A DNA stretch of 36,007 nt from Pseudomonadota bacterium. GTDB lineage: Bacteria > Pseudomonadota > Alphaproteobacteria > Rickettsiales > SXRF01. The notes beneath the pieces are model-generated. The model did no database searches and was not told the origin of the DNA. It was given only the letters and a program-made list of their open reading frames with translations. A program made the translations under genes and the position numbers. Shown here in pieces: positions 8,685-17,949 of the stretch (position 1 is the first letter of the stretch; each line of letters starts with the position of its first letter). The stretch is taken from positions 1 to 36,007 of the forward strand of contig JAGWIM010000010.1 in assembly GCA_028873525.1 (NCBI GenBank), written 5' to 3'.

Positions 8685-10091
8685 ATGCTGGAATTCACCG
8701 ATACGCCGCAGCATTATCCGCAACCAAAGGCAGCGGATAAGCGCAGGCGCGACTTCAATGAAATTTACGCCGCCTTCGACCCGGCCGAAGCCGCCGTGCA
8801 GGCAGCGCGCTGCTCGCAGTGCGGCATCCCGTTCTGCCAGATTCACTGCCCGCTGGCCAACAACATCCCCGACTGGCTGAAGCTTACCGCCGAAGGCCGC
8901 CTCGAGGAAGCCTACGCCATTTCCTCCGCCACCAATACCTTCCCCGAAATCTGCGGCCGCATCTGCCCGCAGGACAAGCTCTGCGAGGGCAACTGCGTCA
9001 TCGAAAAGGGCTTCAAATCCGTTACCATCGGCGCGGTGGAAAAATACATCACCGAAACCGCCTTCGCCGAGGGCTGGGTGAAACCCATCGTCCCCGCGCG
9101 CGAGACTGGTTTTTCCGTCGGCATCATCGGCGCCGGCCCGGCCGGGCTGGCGGCGGCGGACATGCTGCGCCGCAACGGCCACGCGGTGCATGTCTATGAC
9201 CGGTACGACCGCGTCGGCGGCCTGCTGATTTATGGCATCCCCAATTTCAAACTGGAAAAGCACATCGTGGCGCGCCGCCACCGATTGCTTGAAGACGGCG
9301 GCATTACATTTCATTTGAATCATGACGTGCGGAATATCGGGGAACTCCGTGCAAAGCACGACGCCGCGCTGATCGCCACCGGCGTCTACAAGGCGCGCGA
9401 AATCGACATTCCCGGCGGTGATTTGGAAAACATCTTCCCCGCCATGACGTACCTCACCGCCGGCAACCGCACAGGCCTCGGCGACAACGTGCCGGAATTT
9501 GAGAGCGGCAGGCTCAACGCCGAAGGCAAAAAAATCGTCGTCATCGGCGGCGGCGACACGGCGATGGATTGCGTCCGCACCGCCGTGCGCCAGGGCGCCA
9601 GGAGCGTCACCTGCCTTTACCGCCGCGACCGCGCCAACATGCCCGGAAGCGCCCGCGAAGTGAAAAACGCCGAGGAGGAAGGCGTGCAGTTCCTCTGGCT
9701 TTCCGCGCCGCGCGCCTTCGCCGGAAAGAAATCCGTCAACCAGATTCTGGCGCAGCGGATGCGGCTCATCGCGCACGATGCCTCCGGCAGGCAGGCGGTA
9801 GTGCCCGCTCCCGGTGAAACCTTCGCGCTGCCCTGCGACATGGCGATAAAAGCATTGGGCTTCGACGCCGAGGATTTACCCGCGCTGTTTGCCGCGCCGG
9901 AACTCAAAGTCAGCAAATACGGCACGATCGCCATCAACCGGAAAAACTTTGAAACCAGCCTGCCCGGCGTGTTCGCGGCGGGCGACATCGTGCGCGGCGC
10001 GTCGCTCGTCGTCTGGGCCATCAAGGATGGCCGCGAGGCGGCGGCGGCCATACATCAACATCTTGCAACAAGTGAAAGGGCAGCAGCATGA
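8685..10091 (+). CDS. gltD: Glutamate synthase small subunit
   Basis: AARCSQCGIPFCQIHCPLANNIPDWLKL, ICPQDKLCEGNCVIEKGFKSVTIGAVEKYI, GAGPAGLAAADMLRRNGHAVHVYDRYDRVGGLLIYGIPNFKL. Confidence 0.95.
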   Translation: MLEFTDTPQHYPQPKAADKRRRDFNEIYAAFDPAEAAVQAARCSQCGIPFCQIHCPLANNIPDWLKLTAEGRLEEAYAISSATNTFPEICGRICPQDKLCEGNCVIEKGFKSVTIGAVEKYITETAFAEGWVKPIVPARETGFSVGIIGAGPAGLAAADMLRRNGHAVHVYDRYDRVGGLLIYGIPNFKLEKHIVARRHRLLEDGGITFHLNHDVRNIGELRAKHDAALIATGVYKAREIDIPGGDLENIFPAMTYLTAGNRTGLGDNVPEFESGRLNAEGKKIVVIGGGDTAMDCVRTAVRQGARSVTCLYRRDRANMPGSAREVKNAEEEGVQFLWLSAPRAFAGKKSVNQILAQRMRLIAHDASGRQAVVPAPGETFALPCDMAIKALGFDAEDLPALFAAPELKVSKYGTIAINRKNFETSLPGVFAAGDIVRGASLVVWAIKDGREAAAAIHQHLATSERAAA

Positions 10092-10645
10092 AACACTATC
10101 TTATCATTATCATCTGCCTCATCCCCTCCGCCGCCTTCGCGCAGTCGCGCATCCGTGATTTGTCGCTGCCGCCGGACGAATCGCTGAACCAACCCGACAC
10201 GCCGTCCTATAACAATCTCCAGCCGCTCACGAACCCGAACGGCAATGCCGCGCCGGACATTCCGATCGACCGGAATAATCCGCAGCAGCAGGCAACCGCG
10301 CATTTCATCGACGGCTATTGCGATCCGAATTTCAAGCCGCTGATTGCCAATATGCCCGGGCTGGCCGGGATGCAGGACTGCCTGGAACAGCAGAAACAGC
10401 AGTCGTGCAGCACCTTCCATTCCCTGCCTGCCGACGCAAAACGCGCCGTCAGCGACGCTGTGGACTGCCGCTATCAGGCTACAAATGGCGACACGCAAAC
10501 CGCGCCTGACTGCGGCGCCAGCGACGCGCTGCGCCTGCAACTGCTTAAAAAATACTGGGGTAACGGCGATACGGCGCAAGCGCTGGTTTTCCTGCCTGGC
10601 GACGTGCTCGGCACCTCCGGCAAATGCACAGGGGGCACGCACTGA
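10088..10645 (+). CDS. Small secreted hypothetical protein between gltD and gltB
   Basis: Signal peptide-like MKHYLIIIICLIPSAAFAQ; overlaps both gltD and gltB ends by a few nt. Confidence 0.75.
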   Translation: MKHYLIIIICLIPSAAFAQSRIRDLSLPPDESLNQPDTPSYNNLQPLTNPNGNAAPDIPIDRNNPQQQATAHFIDGYCDPNFKPLIANMPGLAGMQDCLEQQKQQSCSTFHSLPADAKRAVSDAVDCRYQATNGDTQTAPDCGASDALRLQLLKKYWGNGDTAQALVFLPGDVLGTSGKCTGGTH

Positions 10646-13600
10646 TGTGCGGCGTCGGCTTCATCGCCTCCGTTCACGGCAGGCCGAGCCGCGCCATTGT
10701 CGAGATGGGCATCTCGGCGCTTAAAAACGTTTACCATCGCGGCGCGGTGGACGCCGACGGCAAAACCGGCGACGGCGCCGGACTTTCCATCCAGATTCCG
10801 TTCGATTTTTTCTGTGACCATATCGAACGCACCGGCCAGAAACTGGAAGGCGATACATTAGCCGTCGGGATGCTGTTTTTACCGAAAAAAAATTTTGCGG
10901 CGCAGGAAACCTGCCGCGCCATCGTCGAAAGCAAAATTATCGAGATGGGCTATCGCATCTATGGCTGGCGGCAGGTGCCGGTCATCGCCTCGGTCATCGG
11001 CGACGTGGCCGCCGATTCGCGCCCGGAAATCGAGCAGATTCTGATTGCTCCCCCTCTCCCGGAGGGAAAGAGGTTTGATGAACCCGGCTTCGAGCGCGAT
11101 CTCTATGTTATCCGCCGCCGCATCGAAAAAGCCGTGCGCGCGCAGGCCATCAATGATTTCTACATCTGTTCGCTGTCCTGCCGGTCGCTGATTTACAAAG
11201 GTCTCTTTAAGGCCGAACAGCTTACCGCGTTTTATCCTGATTTGCTCGATGAGCGCTTCGTCTCTTCCTACGCCATTTTCCACCAGCGCTTTTCCACCAA
11301 TACTTCCCCGGCCTGGCACCTGGCGCAGCCTTTCCGCATGATCGCGCATAACGGCGAAATCAATACGCTGAAAGGCAACATCAACTTCATGAAAAGCCAC
11401 GAGGCGACGTTCCACTGCGAGGAACTGGCCGGTTTCGAGCCGGACGTCGTGCCGGTCATTCCCGACAACACCTCCGATACCGGCGCGCTCGATTCGGTGA
11501 TGGAAATCCTCACCCGTGCCGGCCGGCCGCTGCCGCTGGCCAAGCTGATACTGGTGCCGCCGGCCTGGAGCCTGACCTCCGACCTGCCGCAGGAGCACAA
11601 GGACATGTTCTCCTGCCTCAACTCCGTCTCCGAGCAGTGGGACGGCCCGGCGGCCATCGTCGCCACCGACGGGCAGTGGGTCATCGCCGGCATGGATAGA
11701 AACGGCCTCCGCCCCATGCGCTACCAGTTGACGAAAGACGGCATCCTCATCGCCTGTTCCGAGTCCGGCATGGTGGAGGCCGCTGGTGCCGACATCGTCG
11801 AGCGCGGGCGCTTAGGCCCCGGCGACATCATCGGCATCGACCTCAAGGCAGGAAAACTTTACCATGACCGCGAACTGAAGGACTATCTCGCCGGGCAGCA
11901 GCCGTATGGCGAATGGGTGAAGAAGATAATATCGCTGCGCGATATAGTTGGCAGCGGTCAGCGGCCGGCGGCCAGTAAAAAAAAGAAGGGTTCTTCCACG
12001 GATCGCTGGCCACTGGCCGCCGGCCGCTTACACCAGCTACAACTTGCTGCGGGACTGACGCACGAGGACATCGAAACCATCCTGCATCCGATGGCCGCCG
12101 AGGGTAAGGAAGCCATCGGCTCGATGGGCGACGACACGCCGGTGGCGGTGCTCTCGGAACAGCCGCGCGGATTCCATCATTTCTTCCGCCAGAATTTTTC
12201 GCAGGTCACCAACCCGCCGATTGATTCCCTGCGCGAGCGGCGCGTCATGAGCCTTTTCACCCGCTTCGGCAACGACGGCAATTACCTGGCGCTCGACCAG
12301 TCGCACAGCCGCATATTGCTGTGCGAAACGCCGGTGTTGCTGACGCCTGAGCTTTCCGCCATCCGGCAGCATTTCGCCAGGCGTATCTGTGAGATTGACA
12401 CGCTGTTCGATGTCACCTTCCCCCACGGGGGGAGGGACGGGGCGGGGGCATCCCTGGAAAAGCATCAGCCGCCGGGCAAACACGCTCCCCTCCTGACCGC
12501 CCCCCTGCCAGGAGAGGGAATGCGTCAAGGTCTCGACCGCATCGTGCAGCAAGCCGAGGCCGCCGTCCGCAGCGGCAAAAATTATGTCGTGCTAACCGAC
12601 GAGCGCGTGGACGAATCGCGCGCGGCGATACCGATGATACTGGCCGTCTCCGCGGTGCACAGCCACCTGGTCACGCACAAGCTGCGCAAGAAAGTTTCCA
12701 TCCTCGTGCGCACCAGCGAGTGCATTGAAGTCCATGCCTGCGCCGTGCTGATTGGCGTCGGCGCGACGGTGGTGAATCCCTATCTGGCGGAGGAAATAAT
12801 AAAGGAAAGATATAAGCGCGGGCTTTTTACTTCTACCTCCCCCTCGAGGGGGGCGGTCGCAAGCCCCGCACGTGTTGCGGGGCGAGCGGGAGGGGGTAAG
12901 TCTGCGCAAGATACCCCCTCCCTAACCCTCCCCCCTGCAGGGGGAGGGGAATGTCTTGCCAACTACCGCGACGCCATGAGCAACGGACTCCTCAAGGTCA
13001 TGTCGAAAATGGGCATCGGCGTGATTTCCGCCTATCGCGGCGGGCTGAATTTCGAGGCCATCGGCCTGTCGCGCGCGCTGGCCGCCGAGTTTTTCCCCGG
13101 CCTGCCTTCGCGCATTTCCGGCATCGGGCTGGCGGGGATTGAGAAGCGCGTGCGGGCATTGCATGGAAAAGCGTTCGGCGAGGTATCAGGCGCCGGGTGT
13201 CAGGTGGCGGACAAGAAAGACTCTTCCGCCACCCGTTACCCGTCACCCGTCATCCCCCTTCCCATCGGCGGTTTTTACCGCTGGCGGGCGAACGGTGAGA
13301 AACACGCGTGGGAAGGGTCATTCGTGCATCTGCTGCAAAGCGCGGTGGGCAGCGGCAGCTACGCGCTCTACCGGCAATATGCCGAGAGCGTGCGCGCCGG
13401 GCCGCCTGCCGCGCTCCGCGATCTGCTGGATTTCAATTCACCGAACGCGCCGATCCCCATCGAGCAGGTCGAATCCATCACTGAGATTAGGAAACGCTTT
13501 GTCGCACCCGCCATGTCGCTCGGCGCGCTGTCGCCGGAAGCGCACAGGACGCTCGCCATCGCCATGAACCGCATCGGCGCGGCGTCCAACTCCGGCGAGG

Positions 13601-15465
13601 GCGGCGAAGGGCCGGAACGCTACAAACCTCTCCCGGGCGGCGACAACGCCAATTCCACCATCAAGCAAGTCGCCTCGGCGCGGTTCGGCGTCACGGCGGA
13701 ATATTTGGGCAGCGCGCATGAGTTGCAAATCAAAATCGCGCAAGGCGCCAAGCCCGGCGAAGGCGGGCAGCTTCCCGGCTTCAAGGTGACCGGGGACATT
13801 GCCCGCCTGCGACACGCCACGCCGGGCGTCACGCTCATCTCGCCGCCGCCGCATCACGATATTTATTCCATCGAAGATCTGGCGCAGCTCATCTACGACC
13901 TCAAGCAAATCAATCCCACCGCGATTGTCTCGGTCAAGCTCGTCGCGCAATCGGGCATCGGCACGATCGCCTCGGGCGTCGCCAAGGCGATGGCCGATAA
14001 AATCGTCATCGCCGGGCATTCGGGCGGCACCGGCGCGTCGCCGTGGTCTTCCATCAAACACGCCGGCATCCCGTGGGAGATGGGACTCTCCGAAGCAAAT
14101 CAAGTGCTGACGCTCAACCGCCTGCGCCACCGCGTAAAGCTGCAGACCGACGGCGGGCTGAAAACCGGCCGCGACATCGTCATCGCCGCCATGCTCGGCG
14201 CCGAGGAATATGCGCTGGGCACCGCCAGTCTTGTCGCCATGGGCTGCCTGCTCGTGCGGCAATGCCACATGAACACCTGCCCGGTCGGCATCACGACGCA
14301 GAATCCGGCACTGCGTGAAAAATTTGCAGGAACAGTGGACAAAGTCATCAATCTGTTTTCCTTCGTCGCCGAGGATGTGCGCGAGATTCTGGCATCGCTC
14401 GGCTTTACCGGCCTGAACGAAATCATTGGCCGTTCCGACCTGCTGATGCAGGTTAACCGCGGCAGCGCCGACATGGTGGATATTGACCTCAACAGCCTGC
14501 TGGCGCAGGCCGACGCCGGCGCCGGCGGGCGCATCTTCTCGCTTCCCCCCCTTTCGCAAGCGGGAGGGGGCAAGGGGGGACACCGCAACGAAGTCCCCGA
14601 CACACTCGACGCCGAAATGCTGAAAGACGCGCACGAGGCGCTGGCGCGGGCTGAGAAAATCCAGCTCGCCTACACGGTGAAAAACACCATGCGCGCCATC
14701 GGGGCAAGATTGTCGTGTCAAATCCTGCGGCACCGCGAAGCGGTGAGCGTGGGATCCATGGCACAAGACCCTGTGCAATCGCTCCGCGATTCACAGGATT
14801 TGGTGACGCTCAAGCTCCACGGATCGGCGGGGCAGTCGCTCGGCGCGTTTGCCGTGCGCGGCCTGAAGATTGAACTCTATGGCGACGCCAACGATTATGT
14901 CGGCAAGGGACTTTCCGGCGGCACCATCGTCGTGCGCCCGCGCGCGTCCAGCCCGCTTGCGCCGCATGAGAACACCATTATCGGCAACACCGTGCTCTAC
15001 GGCGCCACGGCGGGAAAATTATTCGCAAGCGGCCAGGCCGGCGAGCGCTTCGCCGTGAGGAACGCCGGGGCGGAATGCGTCGCCGAGGGCTGCGGCAGCA
15101 ACGGCTGCGAATACATGACGGGCGGCACGGCAGTATTGCTTGGCACCGTCGGCCACAATTTCGCGGCGGGCATGACCGGCGGCATGGCCTTCGTCTATGA
15201 TCCGGCGAACGTTTTCGCCGCGCGCGTCAATGCCGAGTCCGTTGTCTACCAGCGCGTCGAAAGCGCGCACTGGGAACAGATACTCAAAAATCTCATTGCC
15301 GGGCATTTCTCCGAGACCGCCAGCCCGCGCGCCGAAAACATCCTCTCCGGCTGGGAATATGAACTGCCGAAATTCTGGCAAATCTGCCCGAAGGAAATGG
15401 TGGCGCGGCTGGAATGGCCGTTGTCCGATGAAAGCGGCCAGCGGTCAGCGGCCGGCGGCCAGTAA
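10645..15465 (+). CDS. gltB: Glutamate synthase large subunit with multiple in-frame repeat insertions
   Basis: True start MCGVGFIAS (Cys nucleophile); RFSTNTSPAWHLAQPFRMIAHNGEINTLKGN; SGEGGEGPERY; IVSVKLVAQSGIGTIASGVAKAMADKIVIAGHSGGTGASPWSSIKHAGIPWEMGL; GDANDYVGKGLSGGTIVV. Confidence 0.95.
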   Translation: MCGVGFIASVHGRPSRAIVEMGISALKNVYHRGAVDADGKTGDGAGLSIQIPFDFFCDHIERTGQKLEGDTLAVGMLFLPKKNFAAQETCRAIVESKIIEMGYRIYGWRQVPVIASVIGDVAADSRPEIEQILIAPPLPEGKRFDEPGFERDLYVIRRRIEKAVRAQAINDFYICSLSCRSLIYKGLFKAEQLTAFYPDLLDERFVSSYAIFHQRFSTNTSPAWHLAQPFRMIAHNGEINTLKGNINFMKSHEATFHCEELAGFEPDVVPVIPDNTSDTGALDSVMEILTRAGRPLPLAKLILVPPAWSLTSDLPQEHKDMFSCLNSVSEQWDGPAAIVATDGQWVIAGMDRNGLRPMRYQLTKDGILIACSESGMVEAAGADIVERGRLGPGDIIGIDLKAGKLYHDRELKDYLAGQQPYGEWVKKIISLRDIVGSGQRPAASKKKKGSSTDRWPLAAGRLHQLQLAAGLTHEDIETILHPMAAEGKEAIGSMGDDTPVAVLSEQPRGFHHFFRQNFSQVTNPPIDSLRERRVMSLFTRFGNDGNYLALDQSHSRILLCETPVLLTPELSAIRQHFARRICEIDTLFDVTFPHGGRDGAGASLEKHQPPGKHAPLLTAPLPGEGMRQGLDRIVQQAEAAVRSGKNYVVLTDERVDESRAAIPMILAVSAVHSHLVTHKLRKKVSILVRTSECIEVHACAVLIGVGATVVNPYLAEEIIKERYKRGLFTSTSPSRGAVASPARVAGRAGGGKSAQDTPSLTLPPAGGGECLANYRDAMSNGLLKVMSKMGIGVISAYRGGLNFEAIGLSRALAAEFFPGLPSRISGIGLAGIEKRVRALHGKAFGEVSGAGCQVADKKDSSATRYPSPVIPLPIGGFYRWRANGEKHAWEGSFVHLLQSAVGSGSYALYRQYAESVRAGPPAALRDLLDFNSPNAPIPIEQVESITEIRKRFVAPAMSLGALSPEAHRTLAIAMNRIGAASNSGEGGEGPERYKPLPGGDNANSTIKQVASARFGVTAEYLGSAHELQIKIAQGAKPGEGGQLPGFKVTGDIARLRHATPGVTLISPPPHHDIYSIEDLAQLIYDLKQINPTAIVSVKLVAQSGIGTIASGVAKAMADKIVIAGHSGGTGASPWSSIKHAGIPWEMGLSEANQVLTLNRLRHRVKLQTDGGLKTGRDIVIAAMLGAEEYALGTASLVAMGCLLVRQCHMNTCPVGITTQNPALREKFAGTVDKVINLFSFVAEDVREILASLGFTGLNEIIGRSDLLMQVNRGSADMVDIDLNSLLAQADAGAGGRIFSLPPLSQAGGGKGGHRNEVPDTLDAEMLKDAHEALARAEKIQLAYTVKNTMRAIGARLSCQILRHREAVSVGSMAQDPVQSLRDSQDLVTLKLHGSAGQSLGAFAVRGLKIELYGDANDYVGKGLSGGTIVVRPRASSPLAPHENTIIGNTVLYGATAGKLFASGQAGERFAVRNAGAECVAEGCGSNGCEYMTGGTAVLLGTVGHNFAAGMTGGMAFVYDPANVFAARVNAESVVYQRVESAHWEQILKNLIAGHFSETASPRAENILSGWEYELPKFWQICPKEMVARLEWPLSDESGQRSAAGGQ

Positions 15466-15558
15466 AAAGTTGTTTGCAATGCAGACTTCCATTATGAATA
15501 GCCACATGCTTGATAATCACTTCACTGACCGCTGGCCGCTGGCCGCTGCTTACTGCTC

Positions 15559-16227
15559 ATGAGACAGCTCTACCACACCCACCTCTCGCCCTTCTGCCGC
15601 AAGGTGCGCATGATGCTGAAGGAAAAAGGCCTGGAGTTCGGGCTGGTCTGCGAGAACCCGCTGGACAAGAATCTGGAGCTGTTCGCGCAGAACCCGGCGG
15701 GTGAAATCCCGGTGCTGGTCGAGGAGGATGGCACGGTCGTCTCCGGCGCCTACGCCATCGGCGAATATCTGGAGGAAATCTATCCGGAAATCACCCTGCT
15801 TGGCGTCAGCGCGCCTGAGCGCGCCGAGGTGCGCCGGCTTGCCGACTGGTTCGATCACAAATTCGATTACGAGGTGACGCAGAACATCGTCTTCGAAAAA
15901 GTGTTCAAGAATTATGCCGGCGGCGGCCAGCCGGATTCCGCCGCCATCCGCGAAGGCCGCCACCACCTGCTCTATCATCTCGATTATATCGGCCACCTGG
16001 CGCACGAGCGCTATTTCCTCGCCGGCGACAACCTGACGCTGGCCGACCTCGCGGCGGCGGCGCATCTGTCAGCGCTCGATTATCTCGGCGACGTGCCGTG
16101 GGACTATAACCCGTCGGCGCATCAATGGTACGCGCTGATGAAATCGCGTCCGAGCTTACGCTGCATCCTCATCGAGCGCGTGCGCGGCGTCCGCCCGCCC
16201 GCCTATTACGAGAATCCGGATTTTTAA
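15559..16227 (+). CDS. Glutathione S-transferase family protein
   Basis: MRQLYHTHLSPFCRKVRMMLKEKGLEF...NPAGEIPVLVEEDGTVVSGAYAIGEYLEE. Confidence 0.92.
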   Translation: MRQLYHTHLSPFCRKVRMMLKEKGLEFGLVCENPLDKNLELFAQNPAGEIPVLVEEDGTVVSGAYAIGEYLEEIYPEITLLGVSAPERAEVRRLADWFDHKFDYEVTQNIVFEKVFKNYAGGGQPDSAAIREGRHHLLYHLDYIGHLAHERYFLAGDNLTLADLAAAAHLSALDYLGDVPWDYNPSAHQWYALMKSRPSLRCILIERVRGVRPPAYYENPDF

Positions 16228-16231
16228 TTTA

Positions 16232-16309
16232 AACTCGCAATTCCCCGTGGCTTGCCACGGGGACAAAGGGAAAGTTTGAACTCGCAATTCCCCGTGGCTT
16301 GCCACGGGG
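16232..16309. repeat. Two direct copies of a 31-nt palindromic unit (aactcgcaattccccgtggcttgccacgggg)
   Basis: Identical copies at 16232-16262 and 16279-16309. Confidence 0.95.
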
Positions 16310-16317
16310 TAGGATTG

Positions 16318-16392
16318 ATCCTGCGGGCGGCGAAGCCGCAGCGCAGGATCCGGCTTGATGATCCTGTGCAGACGCTTCGCGTCTCACAGGAT
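16318..16392. repeat. Two-hairpin composite repeat at the 3' end of the K+ channel gene
   Basis: atcctgcgggcggcgaagccgcagcgcaggatc ... atcctgtgcagacgcttcgcgtctcacaggat; homologous element inside gltB at 14722-14799. Confidence 0.85.
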
Positions 16393-17271
16393 TGATACAA
16401 CCTCATGAAACCTTCGGTAATCCACTTCTATCCCGCCGTCGCCGGTGCGGCGGAGGATATCGGCGAAGGCGTGGCCGAACGCCACTTCCTCGGCGATGTA
16501 GGAGTATCGCGCGTGGATAATCTGCGAAAGCGTTTCATCGAGGCCGGTCAGCGAGATGACGATTTCCATGTTGCCGTCGCGCAGCATCTCCGGCGTCAGG
16601 CCATGAAGCGGGCTTTTCTCGTCGAGCGGGTGCATCACCGTCCAGGTGAGCTGCAGCACCGGCACGCGCTCGCGCACCGGCGGCAGGTCGTGGAACCTCC
16701 GCATCTTATGACCTTCCGCGCTCACCTCGTCGCGCAGCACCGTGACATGAACCTTGGCGTCGACGATGCGGTTGCCGCGCTGGTTGGCCAGTCTGAGCAT
16801 CAGGTGCGGCACGCCGTTATACGGGCAGACCACCGCCTTGTCGGAAAACAGCACGCGCGCGGTGGGGCGCGAGAATTTGGCGAACATCAGGCCGGTGACG
16901 ACGGCGAAATAGGCGAAGCCCAGCATCGCCTCTACCGTCACCAGCAGGTTAGCCGCCGTGCCGCTCGGTGACAGAGTGCCGTAGCCGATAGTGGATAAGG
17001 TCTGGACGCTGAAGAAAAACGCATCGGCGAACGAGCCGGGACGCGCGCCGTTGATGCCGTCCGCGGCCACATAAGCAGCGGCGAAGATCAGGTTAAGCGT
17101 CAGGTAAAGCGCCGCGAAGCCGCAGAACAGAAACGGCCAGCGCACCTCCATCAGCCGCACATAAATATCCTCGCGCCAGCGGCGGCGGTGGCCGAGCCGC
17201 ACGGCGTGAAACGCGCCCTCGCGCGGCAGCAGGCGCGCCTGCGCGGATGCTTTATCGCTATTGCCGTTCAT
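16384..17271 (-). CDS. Inward rectifier potassium channel (KirBac-like)
   Basis: SFADAFFFSVQTLSTIGYGTLSPSG selectivity filter; cytoplasmic Kir domain PTARVLFSDKAVVCPYNGVPHLMLRLANQRGNRIVDAKV. Confidence 0.93.
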   Translation of the reverse strand: MNGNSDKASAQARLLPREGAFHAVRLGHRRRWREDIYVRLMEVRWPFLFCGFAALYLTLNLIFAAAYVAADGINGARPGSFADAFFFSVQTLSTIGYGTLSPSGTAANLLVTVEAMLGFAYFAVVTGLMFAKFSRPTARVLFSDKAVVCPYNGVPHLMLRLANQRGNRIVDAKVHVTVLRDEVSAEGHKMRRFHDLPPVRERVPVLQLTWTVMHPLDEKSPLHGLTPEMLRDGNMEIVISLTGLDETLSQIIHARYSYIAEEVAFGHAFADILRRTGDGGIEVDYRRFHEVVSIL

Positions 17272-17306
17272 GCGGATTGTTATAGCATAACCGTCATGAA
17301 AGACCG

Positions 17307-17385
17307 CATAAAACAGCAGGCAACCTTTCCGCCTACGCGCAAAACCGCGACTATCACGATGTCATCAAGAAAAAGCTGAAGGTGC
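17307..17385 (+). pseudogene. Partial duplicate of an internal queG segment
   Basis: cataaaacagcaggcaacctttccgcctacgcgcaaaaccgcgactatcacgatgtcatcaagaaaaagctgaaggt parallels queG 18229-18307. Confidence 0.85.
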
Positions 17386-17538
17386 TTGATGTGCTTGTAA
17401 CTGCTTAATCTGTAAGCCTTCCTACCATTCAGCCATCCTGGATAATTCTCCTTATTAATCTAGGCCATCCCAAAAATTATTTGACTAATTCTTGTTAATA
17501 TAAGAGAGTCTGTCTTTAGGTTTTTGGAAAGGGTTCCC

Positions 17539-17922
17539 ATGTCTACGTCTACGCAGCATAACCGTTTTGAAGATTTAGCAATTGCTGTTTTTAAGGAGAA
17601 TCAGCTCTTCCTCAGTGTGGATCCAGATGCGGACAACGGTAAAGGTAAAATAGAAATCTCGTTTCCTGACTTTCAACCTTACAAGTTACGTGATTTGAAA
17701 TTAGCCGCTATGATAATGAGCGACAAACTTTGTGCTAATTCTCATTACGTTGAGGGAAATAATCGTGGGGTTACTATTACAGGCGAAAAATCTGATTGCT
17801 ATTCCAGTAAAGAATTCAATAATGTAGGAAATTCGGTAGTAGCTTTAGCTGGTATTTTGGCAGATGCTGGGGTCAATTTTCCAGGATCCGAACGATATAA
17901 ATCTAAAGAAAAGTCTGCTTAA
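17539..17922 (+). CDS. Hypothetical protein (MSTSTQHNRFEDLAIAVFKENQLFLSVD...)
   Basis: ORF with GGAAAGGG upstream; lower GC than neighbours. Confidence 0.7.
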   Translation: MSTSTQHNRFEDLAIAVFKENQLFLSVDPDADNGKGKIEISFPDFQPYKLRDLKLAAMIMSDKLCANSHYVEGNNRGVTITGEKSDCYSSKEFNNVGNSVVALAGILADAGVNFPGSERYKSKEKSA

Positions 17923-17949
17923 TCGGAGTGATTAATCCCAAGACCTATC

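Noticed and set aside
8481-9776. 431-aa minus-strand ORF opposite gltD
   Set aside because: Antisense to a clear GltD; composition typical of high-GC shadow ORFs.
13438-14778. 446-aa minus-strand ORF opposite gltB
   Set aside because: Antisense to conserved GltB; no independent family signature.
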